Assembly: GCF_037572775.1 (NCBI RefSeq) | Contig: NZ_JBBHKA010000001.1 | Span: 1,488,001-1,552,000 of the forward strand | Length of the DNA stretch: 64,000 nt | Reading direction: 5' to 3' | Source: Ramlibacter sp. PS4R-6 | Lineage (GTDB): Bacteria > Pseudomonadota > Gammaproteobacteria > Burkholderiales > Burkholderiaceae_C | In this document: one piece after another, positions 7,257 through 16,859 of the stretch | How positions within the stretch are numbered: the stretch's first letter is position 1 | Layout of the letters: every line of letters starts with the position of its first letter | The notes under the pieces: model-generated | Told to the model about the DNA's origin: nothing | Database searches by the model: none | What the model saw: the letters and a program-made list of their open reading frames with translations, nothing else | Position numbers and translations under genes: made by a program

Positions 7257-7679
7257 ATGAAGCCCCGCATCACCCTCATCACCGTCGGCGTCGACGACCT
7301 CGAGCGCGCCGTGCGCTTCTACCGCGACGGCCTGGGCTGGCCCACGCAAGGCATCGTGGGCACCGAGTTCGAAAACGGCGCCGTCGCTTTCTTCGACCTG
7401 GCGCACGGCCTGCGAATGGCGCTGTGGCCGCGCGCGAGCCTGGCCCAGGACGCGGGCGTGCCCCAAGACCCGCGCAGTGCGACGGACATTGCGCTTGCGC
7501 ACAATGTGGCCTCGCGCGATGAAGCCGATGCGGTGATGGCGCTGGCAAAGAAGGCCGGTGCGCGCATCGTCAAGCCCGCGCAGGAGACCTTCTGGGGCGG
7601 CTACGCCGGCTACTTCGCCGACCCCGACGGCCACCTGTGGGAAGTCGCGTGGAACCCGCAGATGCTGCCGCAGGACTGA
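7257..7679 (+). CDS. VOC/glyoxalase family protein
   Basis: Encodes a 140-residue protein of the vicinal oxygen chelate superfamily. The start MKPRITLITVGVDDLERAVRFYRD is the typical first beta-alpha unit, and the end GYAGYFADPDGHLWEVAWNP is the typical second metal-binding segment with a Glu ligand. A single chain would form the fold with two such halves and dimerise. Members include glyoxalases, dioxygenases and antibiotic-binding proteins; nothing decides among them here. Longer frames upstream overlap the hydrolase gene and were trimmed. The stop overlaps the start of the next GNAT gene. Confidence 0.8.
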   Translation: MKPRITLITVGVDDLERAVRFYRDGLGWPTQGIVGTEFENGAVAFFDLAHGLRMALWPRASLAQDAGVPQDPRSATDIALAHNVASRDEADAVMALAKKAGARIVKPAQETFWGGYAGYFADPDGHLWEVAWNPQMLPQD

Positions 7680-8155
7680 TGCTCACGTTTCGCACCCTCA
7701 CCCCCGCCGACCAGGACACGCTCTGGCACTGGCTGCACGTCTCGCTGTGGGACCCGCCGCCCGCACCCTACCGCCCCGCCGAAGTGCTGCAGCTGCCGCA
7801 GGTGCGCATCTACGCCGAGACCTGGGGCAAGCCCACGGACGTGGGCGTGGTGGCGCAGGTGGAGGGCAACGATGCCGGCGCCTGCTGGATGCGCCTGCTG
7901 CCCGAAGGCGTGGGCCTTGCGTACGTCGATGCGCACACGCCGCAGCTGGGCATCGCGCTGGACCCGCCGTACCAGCACCGCGGCTTCGGCACGCCGCTGA
8001 TGCAGGCCGCGCTGGAGCGTGCGCGCGAACACGGCTACCAGCAGGTGGCGCTGACCGTGCACCCGCAGAACCCGGCCATCCGCGTGTACGAGCGCTGCGG
8101 CTTCCGCAAGATCGGCCTGCGCAACACCTTCCACCACATGCTCGCGAAGCTCTAG
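7679..8155 (+). CDS. GNAT acetyltransferase
   Basis: Encodes 158 residues with the GNAT fold: N-terminal MLTFRTLTPADQDTLW, the acetyl-CoA loop PPYQHRGFGTPLM with its R/Q-x-x-G-x-G/A-like motif, and the ending NPAIRVYERCGFRKIG. It is a cytoplasmic acyl-CoA-dependent N-acetyltransferase of unknown substrate. ATG overlaps the VOC stop (ATGA), and the thioesterase gene begins 3 bases after its stop, so VOC, GNAT and thioesterase are probably one operon. Confidence 0.8.
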   Translation: MLTFRTLTPADQDTLWHWLHVSLWDPPPAPYRPAEVLQLPQVRIYAETWGKPTDVGVVAQVEGNDAGACWMRLLPEGVGLAYVDAHTPQLGIALDPPYQHRGFGTPLMQAALERAREHGYQQVALTVHPQNPAIRVYERCGFRKIGLRNTFHHMLAKL

Positions 8156-8158
8156 ACC

Positions 8159-8569
8159 ATGCCCGCCATCGACCTGAAAGCGCTGCAAGCCATCCTCGAC
8201 CCGCTGCTGCCCGGCCTGCTGGGCGTGAAGCTCGTTTCGGCCGCGCCCGACAAGGTGGTGGCCGAACTGAAGGTGCGCCCCGACCTGTGCACCACCGGCG
8301 GCATCATGCACGGCGGCGCGTACATGGCTTTCGCCGACACGCTGGGCGCGGTGGGCACCTTCGTTTCGCTGCCGCCCAACGCGCGCACGACGACGACCGA
8401 CTCCAGCACCAAGTTCATTTCCGGCGCCAAGGAAGGCTCCACCGTCACCGGCGAATGCGTGGCGCTGCACCTGGGCCGCACCACCCAGGTGTGGCAGACG
8501 ACCATCCGCCGCGAGGACGGCAAGCTCTGTGCCGTGGTCACCCAGACGCAGCTGACGATACCGGGCTGA
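8159..8569 (+). CDS. PaaI-family hotdog thioesterase
   Basis: Encodes 136 residues with the hotdog layout of the PaaI/YdiI thioesterases, which hydrolyse acyl-CoA or phenylacetyl-CoA-type esters. The conserved motif GGIMHGGAYMAFADTLGAVG around residues 45-65 contains the HGG turn and the catalytic Asp at the start of the central helix. Full length for the family. It ends the small operon with the VOC and GNAT genes and is followed closely by serS, which seems to have its own promoter (TTAAAAT at 8583-8589, a -10-like box). Confidence 0.85.
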   Translation: MPAIDLKALQAILDPLLPGLLGVKLVSAAPDKVVAELKVRPDLCTTGGIMHGGAYMAFADTLGAVGTFVSLPPNARTTTTDSSTKFISGAKEGSTVTGECVALHLGRTTQVWQTTIRREDGKLCAVVTQTQLTIPG

Positions 8570-8586
8570 TCGTGCCGGGCACTTAA

Positions 8587-9906
<1,320 letters not shown>

Positions 9907-10986
9907 TCAGCGGCGCAGCGTGTGGCTGCGGAAGAAGCGGATCATTTCCCTGGTCGCGTCCGGCCCCTGCGGGTCGGTGTACGAGCCGCGTGCGCTGCCA
10001 CCACACCACGCGTGCGCGGCGCCGTGCACCTGCCAGTGCTCAGCGCGCACCGTGCCGTCGGCAGCGGTCTTGACGTGCCGCGTCCACGCGCGCCCGCCAG
10101 GTACGCCACCGGTCTCGGTGCGAACCGTCGTGCCGCCGCCGCCGGCCATCGCGAAGACGGTCTCGCCATTGCGCGGGTGAACGGTGGGGTCGGCGTCGCC
10201 GTGGAAGACGATGATGGGCGTGGCGCCGGAAGAAGCTGCCGCCCCACGCCCGTTCTTCATCGCCTGCAGGGCCGAAGGCAGGTCGCGCGCCGCGCCATGC
10301 GGCAAGCCCGAGTGCACGCCGGCCGCGGCGAAGATGTCCGGATAGGCCTGCGCCAGGATCGCCGCCATCGCGCCGCCGGCCGACAGGCCTGCCACGTACA
10401 CGCGCGCGGGGTCGATGCCGTAACGCGCGATCACTTCGAGCGTGAGTGACGCGAGGATCGCGGGCTCGCCGCGGCCGCGCACCTGGTGGTTGTGCTTGAA
10501 CCAGTTCCAGCAGCGCTGCGGGTTGGCCTTTTGCGACTGCGCCGGGTACAGCACGAAGAAGCCGGCATCGCGCGCGGCTTCGTTCATGGCCGTGCCCGCG
10601 GCGAAGTCGTCGGGGTTTTGCGTGCAGCCGTGCAGCATCACGATGAGCGGCAGCGGCTGCGTGCCCGAAGCCGGCGGAACGTAGAGCTTGTAGTCGCGCG
10701 CGATGGCGCCGGTGCCGAAGCTGCCCGCGACGAACGCCTCATCACGGTGCGGGACCGGTTGCTCATCAGGAGCAACAACGGGCACGGGAACATCGGATGC
10801 GATGGCGAGAAGCTCGTCGGGCACCTCGCGGGCCTCGACATCGATGACGTCGCCCGCTGCATCGCCGGCGCTGCCGTCGGGCTCGCGCGCAAGCGCCGCC
10901 TGGATGGCCGCGGTGGCCGCCGCGAGGTCGCCCGATTGGGTCAGGCGGGTCGCGTCCTGCATCAGGCGCTGGAATTCTGCGTTCAT
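9907..10986 (-). CDS. PHB-depolymerase-type alpha/beta-hydrolase esterase
   Basis: Encodes 359 residues from ATG at 10986; an upstream extension reaches into the tRNA promoter region and was rejected. The first 35 residues (MNAEFQRLMQDATRLTQSG) resemble the N terminus common to this group. The catalytic part shows HGCTQNPDDFAAGT (oxyanion loop), GLSAGG with the nucleophile Ser, and GAAHAWCGG with the His. The family is the short-chain PHA depolymerase/feruloyl esterase type 1 domain. No signal peptide is visible, so it may act on intracellular PHB or soluble oligomers, which fits a phasin-like gene further along the window. Confidence 0.8.
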   Translation of the reverse strand: MNAEFQRLMQDATRLTQSGDLAAATAAIQAALAREPDGSAGDAAGDVIDVEAREVPDELLAIASDVPVPVVAPDEQPVPHRDEAFVAGSFGTGAIARDYKLYVPPASGTQPLPLIVMLHGCTQNPDDFAAGTAMNEAARDAGFFVLYPAQSQKANPQRCWNWFKHNHQVRGRGEPAILASLTLEVIARYGIDPARVYVAGLSAGGAMAAILAQAYPDIFAAAGVHSGLPHGAARDLPSALQAMKNGRGAAASSGATPIIVFHGDADPTVHPRNGETVFAMAGGGGTTVRTETGGVPGGRAWTRHVKTAADGTVRAEHWQVHGAAHAWCGGSARGSYTDPQGPDATREMIRFFRSHTLRR

Positions 10987-11102
10987 GGATGGATGGTGTA
11001 GGTGCGGGCAAACAGCAGCCCGTCGAGCGTAGGTTGAACCATCCGGGGTGAATGCAAGGGCGGTGCCCGCCTTTGTTGCAAAGTGGGCCGCCGGCAATCG
11101 TT

Positions 11103-11108
11103 TAGAAT
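11103..11108 (+). promoter_or_regulatory. Possible -10 element for tRNA-Ser
   Basis: TAGAAT lies 31 bases before the mature tRNA 5' end. A TTGCAA at 11076-11081 is 21 bases away, too far for a standard -35, so the promoter call is tentative. Confidence 0.3.
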
Positions 11109-11139
11109 CGCAGGCTTCGCACCACGCGAACCGAATTCA

Positions 11140-11230
11140 GGAGCGGTGGCAGAGTGGTCGAATGCGCCGGACTCGAAATCCGGTATACGGTTATACCGTA
11201 TCGAGGGTTCGAATCCCTCCTGCTCCGCCA
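11140..11230 (+). tRNA. tRNA-Ser (anticodon CGA)
   Basis: The 91-base sequence folds as a class II tRNA. The acceptor stem pairs GGAGCGG with CTGCTCC (one G-T pair), the anticodon stem encloses CTCGAAA with anticodon CGA, and a long variable arm follows (TACGGTTATACCGTA, self-complementary). The T arm has GGTTCGAATCC, and CCA is encoded. It reads UCG codons. The D-arm GTGGCAGAGTGGTCGAATGC is typical of tRNA-Ser. Confidence 0.97.
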
Positions 11231-11339
11231 GTCACGTAGGCTCGATGCTATTCAATCTGTAGCGTCGGGCCTTTTTGCTGGCCGTTGATTTGAGGCCCAG
11301 ACGGAGTATCGTGCCGGCCATGGAAGCCGAGGCGGCCTC

Positions 11340-12389
11340 ATGACATCCGACTTGCCCCGCCGCGCAATGCTGGGCTGGCTGGCCGGTGCTGCGCTTGCCC
11401 GGGACGTGAAAGCGCAATCGGGCTGGGTGCCCGACCGGCTTGACGCATTGAACGAGCAATTGCGCAGCAACTCGCGCATTCGCGCTTTCATGATGGAAGC
11501 CGACGGCGCGGAGCCGTTCGCGTACTTCCAACCAGGTGTCGCCGCGTCGAGCCGCACACCCGTGGCCTCCGTGACGAAGTCGATCGTGAGCCTGCTCGCG
11601 GGCATCGCGATCGAGCGCGGGGCTTTCAGCGGCGCCGACGAATCGTTGGCGTCGATCTTTCCCGAGCACGCGAAGGGCGCGCAGGGGGCAACGCTCGCGC
11701 GCGTGAAACTGGGTCACGTCATGGGCATGACGGCCGGTTTCGACCCCGGGCGGACCACCGAGGACAGCGATTACTTCGGCTTCGTCACACGGCTGTTCGC
11801 ACCCGGCCTGCTGGCGCACGCCCTGTCCCGCAAACTGGTCCAGGCACCCGGAGCGAAGTTCCGCTACAGCGACCTCGACGCCCACCTCGTCGCCTGCGCC
11901 ATCGCGCGCCGGATCGACGGGCCGTTGAAGGAATTTGCCAGCGCAGCGCTGTTCGGCCCCTTGGGGATCGACGGCTCCCAGTGGCTCGCCGGCCATGACG
12001 GCGTGCCCAATGGCGCCTCCGACCTCATGCTCACGCCGGCCGAGATGATGAGGATCGGCCGGATGATGCTGGCGGGCGGCCTTTGGGAAGGGCGGCAGGT
12101 GGTGCCGGCAGCCTGGGTGCAGGAATCGACATCGCCGAAGATCGCACTCGACAACAACAGCGATGGCACGCGCCGCGGCTACGGCTACCTGTGGTGGACT
12201 TCGGAAACAACGCCCGGCGAGCGCCGTCCGCTGTTTGCCGCAGTGGGCTTTGGCGGACAGTTCATCGCGGTCGTCCCCCGTCTCCAGCTGGTTGTCGTCG
12301 CGCTGACCGCGCAGGAGTCGCGCGAGGCCGCCGCAAGGACCGGGGCCCTGATACGCGAGTACGCGCTTCCCACCGTGCCACGTCCTTGA
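11340..12389 (+). CDS. Class-C beta-lactamase-like serine hydrolase
   Basis: Encodes 349 residues with an N-terminal export signal (DLPRRAMLGWLAGAALARDVKAQ; the RR could be a Tat motif). The catalytic SxxK is visible as SVTK in PVASVTKSIVSLLAG, and a YSD (Y-x-N-like) motif follows near residue 175. The C-terminal region holds FGGQFIAVVPRLQLVVVAL. It belongs to the beta-lactamase/penicillin-binding-protein-like hydrolases that include 6-aminohexanoate-dimer hydrolase and esterase EstB; the substrate cannot be named and antibiotic resistance should not be assumed. It lies alone between the tRNA and the TetR gene. Confidence 0.8.
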   Translation: MTSDLPRRAMLGWLAGAALARDVKAQSGWVPDRLDALNEQLRSNSRIRAFMMEADGAEPFAYFQPGVAASSRTPVASVTKSIVSLLAGIAIERGAFSGADESLASIFPEHAKGAQGATLARVKLGHVMGMTAGFDPGRTTEDSDYFGFVTRLFAPGLLAHALSRKLVQAPGAKFRYSDLDAHLVACAIARRIDGPLKEFASAALFGPLGIDGSQWLAGHDGVPNGASDLMLTPAEMMRIGRMMLAGGLWEGRQVVPAAWVQESTSPKIALDNNSDGTRRGYGYLWWTSETTPGERRPLFAAVGFGGQFIAVVPRLQLVVVALTAQESREAAARTGALIREYALPTVPRP

Positions 12390-12417
12390 TCCGTCCCCCT
12401 CGTCGCATGGCCCTGCT

Positions 12418-12437
12418 AATATGATGGTCATCATATT
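12418..12437. promoter_or_regulatory. Palindromic operator upstream of the TetR gene
   Basis: Perfect 9-base arms AATATGATG and CATCATATT flank a 2-base centre. The site is 18 bases before the TetR start and is nearly repeated upstream of the SDR gene, so it is most likely the TetR binding site for autoregulation. Confidence 0.75.
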
Positions 12438-12454
12438 TTGGTATCTTCCCGGCC

Positions 12455-13066
12455 ATGGAACATCGGCAATCCCCAGCCACCGGCTCCCGCAAGCAGCTGA
12501 CGCACGACCGCATCGTGGACACCGCGGCCCGTGTGCTTCGCGAAACGGGTTTCGCCGGTGTGGGCGTCGCGGACATCATGAAACGCGCGGGGCTCACGCA
12601 CGGCGGGTTCTATGCGCACTTCGAGTCGCGCGACGCCTTGCTCGCCGAAGCGCTGCAGCGCGCCGGCGAGGACAGCCGCACGCGCCTGCGCCAGTCCATC
12701 GAGGCCGCGCACGCCAAGGGGGTCAGCCCCTTTCGCGCCATGGTGGAGACGTACCTGGCGGATTCGCACCTGAAGTCACCCGAAACCGGCTGCCCCGTGG
12801 CCGCACTGTCTTCCGAAATGCCCCGGCAGGCGCCGGCCGTTCGCGAACAGGCGTCCACCCGCGTGCAGGCGCTCGTCGCAGGAGTTGAATCCGTCCTGCC
12901 CGCAGGCCGCTCGAAGGAAGACGCCGCCATCGTGGCCGCGCAGCTCGTCGGCGCGCTGCAGGTCGCCCGCGCCCTGGGCGACAACGCCGCCGGCCGGCGC
13001 CACCTGGCGCGGTCGCGGCAGTTCGTCGTCGAACAGTTCGATTCGCCCCAGCGGCGCGGCCGCTGA
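12455..13066 (+). CDS. TetR-family transcriptional regulator
   Basis: Encodes 203 residues. The N terminus is a TetR DNA-binding domain: TRKQLTHDRIVDTAARVL-like segment, GVGVADIMKRAGLTHGGFYAHFESRDALLAEAL around residues 30-65. The TTHGGFYAHF-type turn is characteristic of the subgroup that often controls a neighbouring oxidoreductase or efflux gene. The ligand-binding part (PETGCPVAALSSE) carries a Cys often conserved in this subgroup. Near-identical palindromes sit upstream of it and of the SDR gene, so it probably represses itself and the SDR-MATE pair. A terminator overlaps its 3' end. Confidence 0.88.
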   Translation: MEHRQSPATGSRKQLTHDRIVDTAARVLRETGFAGVGVADIMKRAGLTHGGFYAHFESRDALLAEALQRAGEDSRTRLRQSIEAAHAKGVSPFRAMVETYLADSHLKSPETGCPVAALSSEMPRQAPAVREQASTRVQALVAGVESVLPAGRSKEDAAIVAAQLVGALQVARALGDNAAGRRHLARSRQFVVEQFDSPQRRGR

Positions 13067-13077
13067 GGCTTTTTTTT
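13049..13077 (+). terminator. Intrinsic terminator after the TetR gene
   Basis: CAGCGGC and GCCGCTG form a perfect 7-base stem with a GCG loop, followed by AGGC and a run of eight T residues. The stem includes the last codons and stop of the TetR gene. It separates TetR transcription from the SDR gene, which has its own operator just downstream. Confidence 0.75.
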
Positions 13078-13085
13078 CGGCCGTC

Positions 13086-13105
13086 AATATGACGATCATC
13101 ATATT
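13086..13105. promoter_or_regulatory. Second TetR operator, upstream of the SDR gene
   Basis: Near-palindrome with arms AATATGACG and CATCATATT, differing by one base in the left arm and two in the centre from the operator at 12418-12437. It lies 15 bases before the SDR start, overlapping the ribosome-binding region (AGAAGGAGCG). Confidence 0.7.
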
Positions 13106-13120
13106 CAGAAGGAGCGCTCC

Positions 13121-13822
13121 ATGAACATCGCCAATGCCACCGTCCTCGTCACCGGCGCCAACCGGGGCATCGGCCTCGCCTTCGCCCGTGAAGCCCTGGC
13201 ACGCGGCGCGAAGCGCGTGTACGCCGCCGCGCGCGACCCGTCGACCGTGAAGCTCGCGGGTGTGGTGCCCATCCAGCTGGACGTCACCGATGCCGGCCAG
13301 GTGGCTCGCGCGGCGCGCGATTGCGGCGACGTGGAGATCGTTATCAACAATGCCGGCGTCGCCGAACTCGGCTGCTTCCTTCAGGATGCGTCGCTCGATG
13401 CAACCCGCCGGCAGTTCGAGGTGAACTTCTTCGGCATGCAGCGCATGGCGCAGGCCTTCGCGCCCGTGCTGGCCGCGCATGGGGGCGGCGCGATGCTGAA
13501 CGTCCTGTCCATCGCCAGCTGGATCAACCGTCCGCTGCTGGGCACGTACGGCGCAACCAAGTCCGCGGCATGGGCGCTGACGAACGGCCTGCGCCACGAG
13601 CTGCGTGCACAAGGCACGCAGGTCACGGCGCTGCACATGGGATTCGTCGACACCGACCTCACCAAGGGCATCGACATGCCGAAGGCCACGCCCGACGAAA
13701 TCGTGAGGATCGCGCTCGACGGCCTCGAAGCGGGCCAGGACGAAGTGTTGGCCGATGACGGCACGCGCGGCGTGAAGCTGTCGCTGTCCACGCCCACCCC
13801 GGCTTACCTGGCGGCCGCATGA
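13121..13822 (+). CDS. Short-chain dehydrogenase/reductase
   Basis: Encodes 233 residues, a classical SDR of slightly short length. It has the NAD(P)-binding TGANRGIG near the N terminus, the NNAG motif (INNAGVAELG), and the catalytic Tyr-x-x-x-Lys as YGATKSAAW with a Ser in LSIAS before it. An NADP preference is possible from the Arg after the glycine motif. It is a cytoplasmic oxidoreductase with unknown substrate. AGAAGGAG gives a strong ribosome-binding site. The palindrome upstream puts it under the TetR regulator, and its stop overlaps the MATE start. Confidence 0.88.
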   Translation: MNIANATVLVTGANRGIGLAFAREALARGAKRVYAAARDPSTVKLAGVVPIQLDVTDAGQVARAARDCGDVEIVINNAGVAELGCFLQDASLDATRRQFEVNFFGMQRMAQAFAPVLAAHGGGAMLNVLSIASWINRPLLGTYGATKSAAWALTNGLRHELRAQGTQVTALHMGFVDTDLTKGIDMPKATPDEIVRIALDGLEAGQDEVLADDGTRGVKLSLSTPTPAYLAAA

Positions 13823-15222
13823 GCGCCGTCGCGCCCGCTGCCGTCGCGAACACCGGCACCGCCCCGAAGATGCCCACGCCCACGCCCAAACAGCGCATGT
13901 TGCATGGCCCCGTGCTGCCGACACTACTGCGCCTGGCGACGCCCAATGTCCTGGGCCTGTTCGCCAACACGATCGTGATCGGCTTCGACGGGTACATCGT
14001 CGGCCGTCTGGGTTCCGACGCGCTGGCGGGCGTTGCGCTCGTGCTGCCGCTGGCGATGCTCATGCTGCAGATGTCCGCTGGCGCGCTGGGTGGCAGCACG
14101 ACCGCCGTGGTGGCCAGGGCGCTAGGCGCGGGTGATGCACGGCATGCGACCCGGCTGGCGCAGCATGCCTTGCTGCTCGGCCTCGCGGCGTCGTTGCTCT
14201 TCACGCTGGTGGCATCGGGCCCGGCGGTGTACGTGGCGATGGGCGCGCGGGACGGCGTCCTTGCCCAGGCATCGTCGTACGCGGCGGTGCTCTTTGCCGG
14301 CGCATCGGCGGTCTGGTCGGTCAACGTGCTGACGGGGATCGTGCGCGGGACAGGGGGCATGGTGGCAGCCGCTGTCGCGTTGGTGGCGACGACGGCGATG
14401 CACCTGGTGCTCTGCCCGGTGCTCGTGTTCGGCGCCGGACCCATCCCGGCGCTGGGGGTTGCGGGCGCTGCCACCAGCACGGTGACTGTCAATGCCGTCA
14501 CGGCGATCGCGCTATTCGCTTGGCTGTCGCGCCGCGATGCGCAAGTTCGACTCGTCGGAGGTTCGTGGCAGATTCACCGCGCCGCGTTCCGCAGCGTGCT
14601 CGGTGTGGCACTGCCTTCGGCGCTCGGGCCCATCCTGAGCAACGGTGCCATCCTCGCAGCCACTGCCTATGTCGGCGTGTTCGGCACCTTGACGATCGCG
14701 GCCTACGGCATTGCCGCCCGGCTCGAATACATCCTCGTGCCCATCGCTTTCGGCATCGGCGGCGCACTGACCGCGATGGTGGCGACAAACCTCGGTGCGC
14801 ATCAGCCGGAACGTGCGAAGAGCGCCACGTGGGCGGGCGCGGGCGTGGTCTTGCTCGTGACCGGATCCATCGGCCTTGTTGCCGCAGTGCAGCCGTCGCT
14901 ATGGATGAACATGTTCACCACCGACCCCGCCGTAGCGGCCGCAGGCAGCACCTACCTGCGCATCGTCGGTGGAACCTATGGATTCTTCGGGTTGGGGCTG
15001 GCGCTGTTTTTCGCGTCGCAAGGCGCCGGGCGCATGCGCTGGCCGCTGCTGGCCAGCACGTCGCGACTCCTCGTCGTCGCAGTCGGTGGCTGGATCGCGG
15101 TTCACGTGGTGCACGCAGGACCCGAGGCGCTTTACGCTGTCATCGCGCTGGGGTTGGTTGCGATGGGCGTGACGGTCTCCGCGGCGACTTATCTGTCGAA
15201 CTGGGACACGGGTCGCCACTGA
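13819..15222 (+). CDS. MATE-family efflux transporter
   Basis: Encodes 467 residues with 12 predicted membrane helices in two related halves, the layout of MATE cation- or proton-driven drug exporters. The N-terminal helix region (LLRLATPNVLGLFANTIVIGFDGYIVGRLG) and FGIGGALTAMVATNLGA in the second half match the family. The first 30 residues are a hydrophilic tail. ATG overlaps the SDR stop (ATGA), so it is probably co-regulated by TetR, perhaps exporting the compound that the SDR modifies. The substrate is unknown. Confidence 0.85.
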   Translation: MSAVAPAAVANTGTAPKMPTPTPKQRMLHGPVLPTLLRLATPNVLGLFANTIVIGFDGYIVGRLGSDALAGVALVLPLAMLMLQMSAGALGGSTTAVVARALGAGDARHATRLAQHALLLGLAASLLFTLVASGPAVYVAMGARDGVLAQASSYAAVLFAGASAVWSVNVLTGIVRGTGGMVAAAVALVATTAMHLVLCPVLVFGAGPIPALGVAGAATSTVTVNAVTAIALFAWLSRRDAQVRLVGGSWQIHRAAFRSVLGVALPSALGPILSNGAILAATAYVGVFGTLTIAAYGIAARLEYILVPIAFGIGGALTAMVATNLGAHQPERAKSATWAGAGVVLLVTGSIGLVAAVQPSLWMNMFTTDPAVAAAGSTYLRIVGGTYGFFGLGLALFFASQGAGRMRWPLLASTSRLLVVAVGGWIAVHVVHAGPEALYAVIALGLVAMGVTVSAATYLSNWDTGRH

Positions 15223-15248
15223 GCAAACGGGATGGGGAGGCTTCCGGT

Positions 15249-16859
15249 TCAGTGCGCCGCTCGAAGCAACCGGTTCAGCTCTTCCAACGCCACAGGCTTG
15301 ACCAGGTGTGCATCGAAGCCCGCCCTCGCTGTGCGCAAGCGATCTTCGGGGGAGCCATAGCCGGTGAGCGCAATCAGGCGCGCCGCCGAGCCGAAACGCC
15401 TGCGCCATTCGCGCGCGACTTCAAAGCCATCCATGTCCGGCAATCCGATGTCGAGCAGCACCACGTCGGGCAGCGCGCCCGATGACATGCAGTCCAAAGC
15501 TTCGGCCCCGTTGTGCGCCACCGCCACCTGCATGCCCTGAAGCCGCAGCGCTTCGGCCAGTGTCTGCGCCGCATCCTCGTTGTCGTCGACGATCAGCACA
15601 TGGCTCGGCGACAGACCGGCCGGTGCGACCGAGGTGGGACTTGTTTCGCGCTCGGCCGTGCGCGCGACGGGAAGGACCACCACGAACGTGCTGCCCATGC
15701 CGGGCCCGCCGCTTTCCGCCCGCACCGTTCCGCCATGGAGTTCGACGAGCGTGCGCACCAGCGTCAGGCCGATGCCGAGTCCACCGGGCGCGCGGTCGAG
15801 GGAGCCGGGGACCTGCTTGAACAGGTCGAAGATGCTGGTGAGCATCTCGCGCGGGATCCCGACCCCGGTATCCGACACGCGGACCTCGACATGCGCGCCG
15901 CGGTCGAAGGCCTCGAGGCGGATCGCGCCACCCGGTGGCGTGTACTTGGCGGCATTGTTGAGGAGGTTGGCGAACACCTGCGTCAGACGAACCTCGTCGG
16001 CGTCGACGCGCACGCCCCCGGGCACGGACCCGAACGTGAACGCATGGCGGCGGCTTTCGATGACGGGCCGGCTCGAGTCAACCGCGGCAGCGAGGACCCG
16101 ATGCAACGTCATCGGCTCACGGCGCAACTCGATCAGGCCCCGGCTCACCCGCGACACATCCAGGAGGTCGTCCACCAGGTGGGTCAATTGCTGGAGCTGG
16201 CGGCCGATGATTTCCATGCACCGCGCAGCGCGCGCTTCGCCTGCCGGCGCCAGCCGCCTGAGGACTTCCAGCGCACTCATGATCGGCGCCAGGGGGTTGC
16301 GCAACTCGTGGGCCAACATGGCGAGGAACTGGTCCTTGTGCTCGTGCTCCGCTTGCAGTTGCCGATTGGCTTCCGCGGCACCCGCGCGTGCCGCATCGAG
16401 GGCCCGCGCAAGTTCGCGCGCTTGCGTCGCCGCTTCGCGGGCTTCGGCTGCCGACGCGATTTCCAGGCGCAAGTCCTGCTGCGCGCGCAGCGCGCTCGCC
16501 AGCAGGGGGAAGGAATCGAGCAGGGCGGACGGAAACTCGCAGCGCCGGTTGCCCAGCAGCGCGAAGGCCGCCAGGCCGACGACCACGACAGTTGCATCCA
16601 GCACCTGGCCGCCGGCTTCGATCTTCGCGTGGACGCTATCGGAGCATCGGTCACGCAGGGCCGCCTGCCATTGGCTCGCGCAGGGCAGCGTCTGCGGCAT
16701 GCCCGGGGCAGGCAGGAAGACATCGAGCTCGGGATCCTTGACGAACAGCAGCAGCTCCATTGCGCCGGCGGCGTGCGCGAGTGCGCGCGCCGCCTCGCCG
16801 CGAGTGCCCGGTTCGGCAAGGGCGGCAATCAGCGATTGGAGCGGCGGCGCATCGATCAC
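15249..16859 (-). CDS. Hybrid histidine kinase with receiver domain, coupled to FIST protein
   Basis: Encodes 536 residues from GTG at 16859, which overlaps the FIST stop. Residues 1-125 look like a divergent GAF-type sensor; a charged coiled coil follows (130-175), then HisKA with His184 in AMLAHELRNPL, and HATPase with NLLNNAAKYTP, DTGVGIP and GGLGIGLTLV. Residues 410-535 are a receiver with VDDNED, phospho-acceptor Asp in VVLLDIGLPDMDG and Lys in HLVKP. There are no membrane helices, so it is cytoplasmic. It most likely takes its signal from the FIST protein made just before it. No DNA-binding output is attached. Confidence 0.88.
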   Translation of the reverse strand: MIDAPPLQSLIAALAEPGTRGEAARALAHAAGAMELLLFVKDPELDVFLPAPGMPQTLPCASQWQAALRDRCSDSVHAKIEAGGQVLDATVVVVGLAAFALLGNRRCEFPSALLDSFPLLASALRAQQDLRLEIASAAEAREAATQARELARALDAARAGAAEANRQLQAEHEHKDQFLAMLAHELRNPLAPIMSALEVLRRLAPAGEARAARCMEIIGRQLQQLTHLVDDLLDVSRVSRGLIELRREPMTLHRVLAAAVDSSRPVIESRRHAFTFGSVPGGVRVDADEVRLTQVFANLLNNAAKYTPPGGAIRLEAFDRGAHVEVRVSDTGVGIPREMLTSIFDLFKQVPGSLDRAPGGLGIGLTLVRTLVELHGGTVRAESGGPGMGSTFVVVLPVARTAERETSPTSVAPAGLSPSHVLIVDDNEDAAQTLAEALRLQGMQVAVAHNGAEALDCMSSGALPDVVLLDIGLPDMDGFEVAREWRRRFGSAARLIALTGYGSPEDRLRTARAGFDAHLVKPVALEELNRLLRAAH

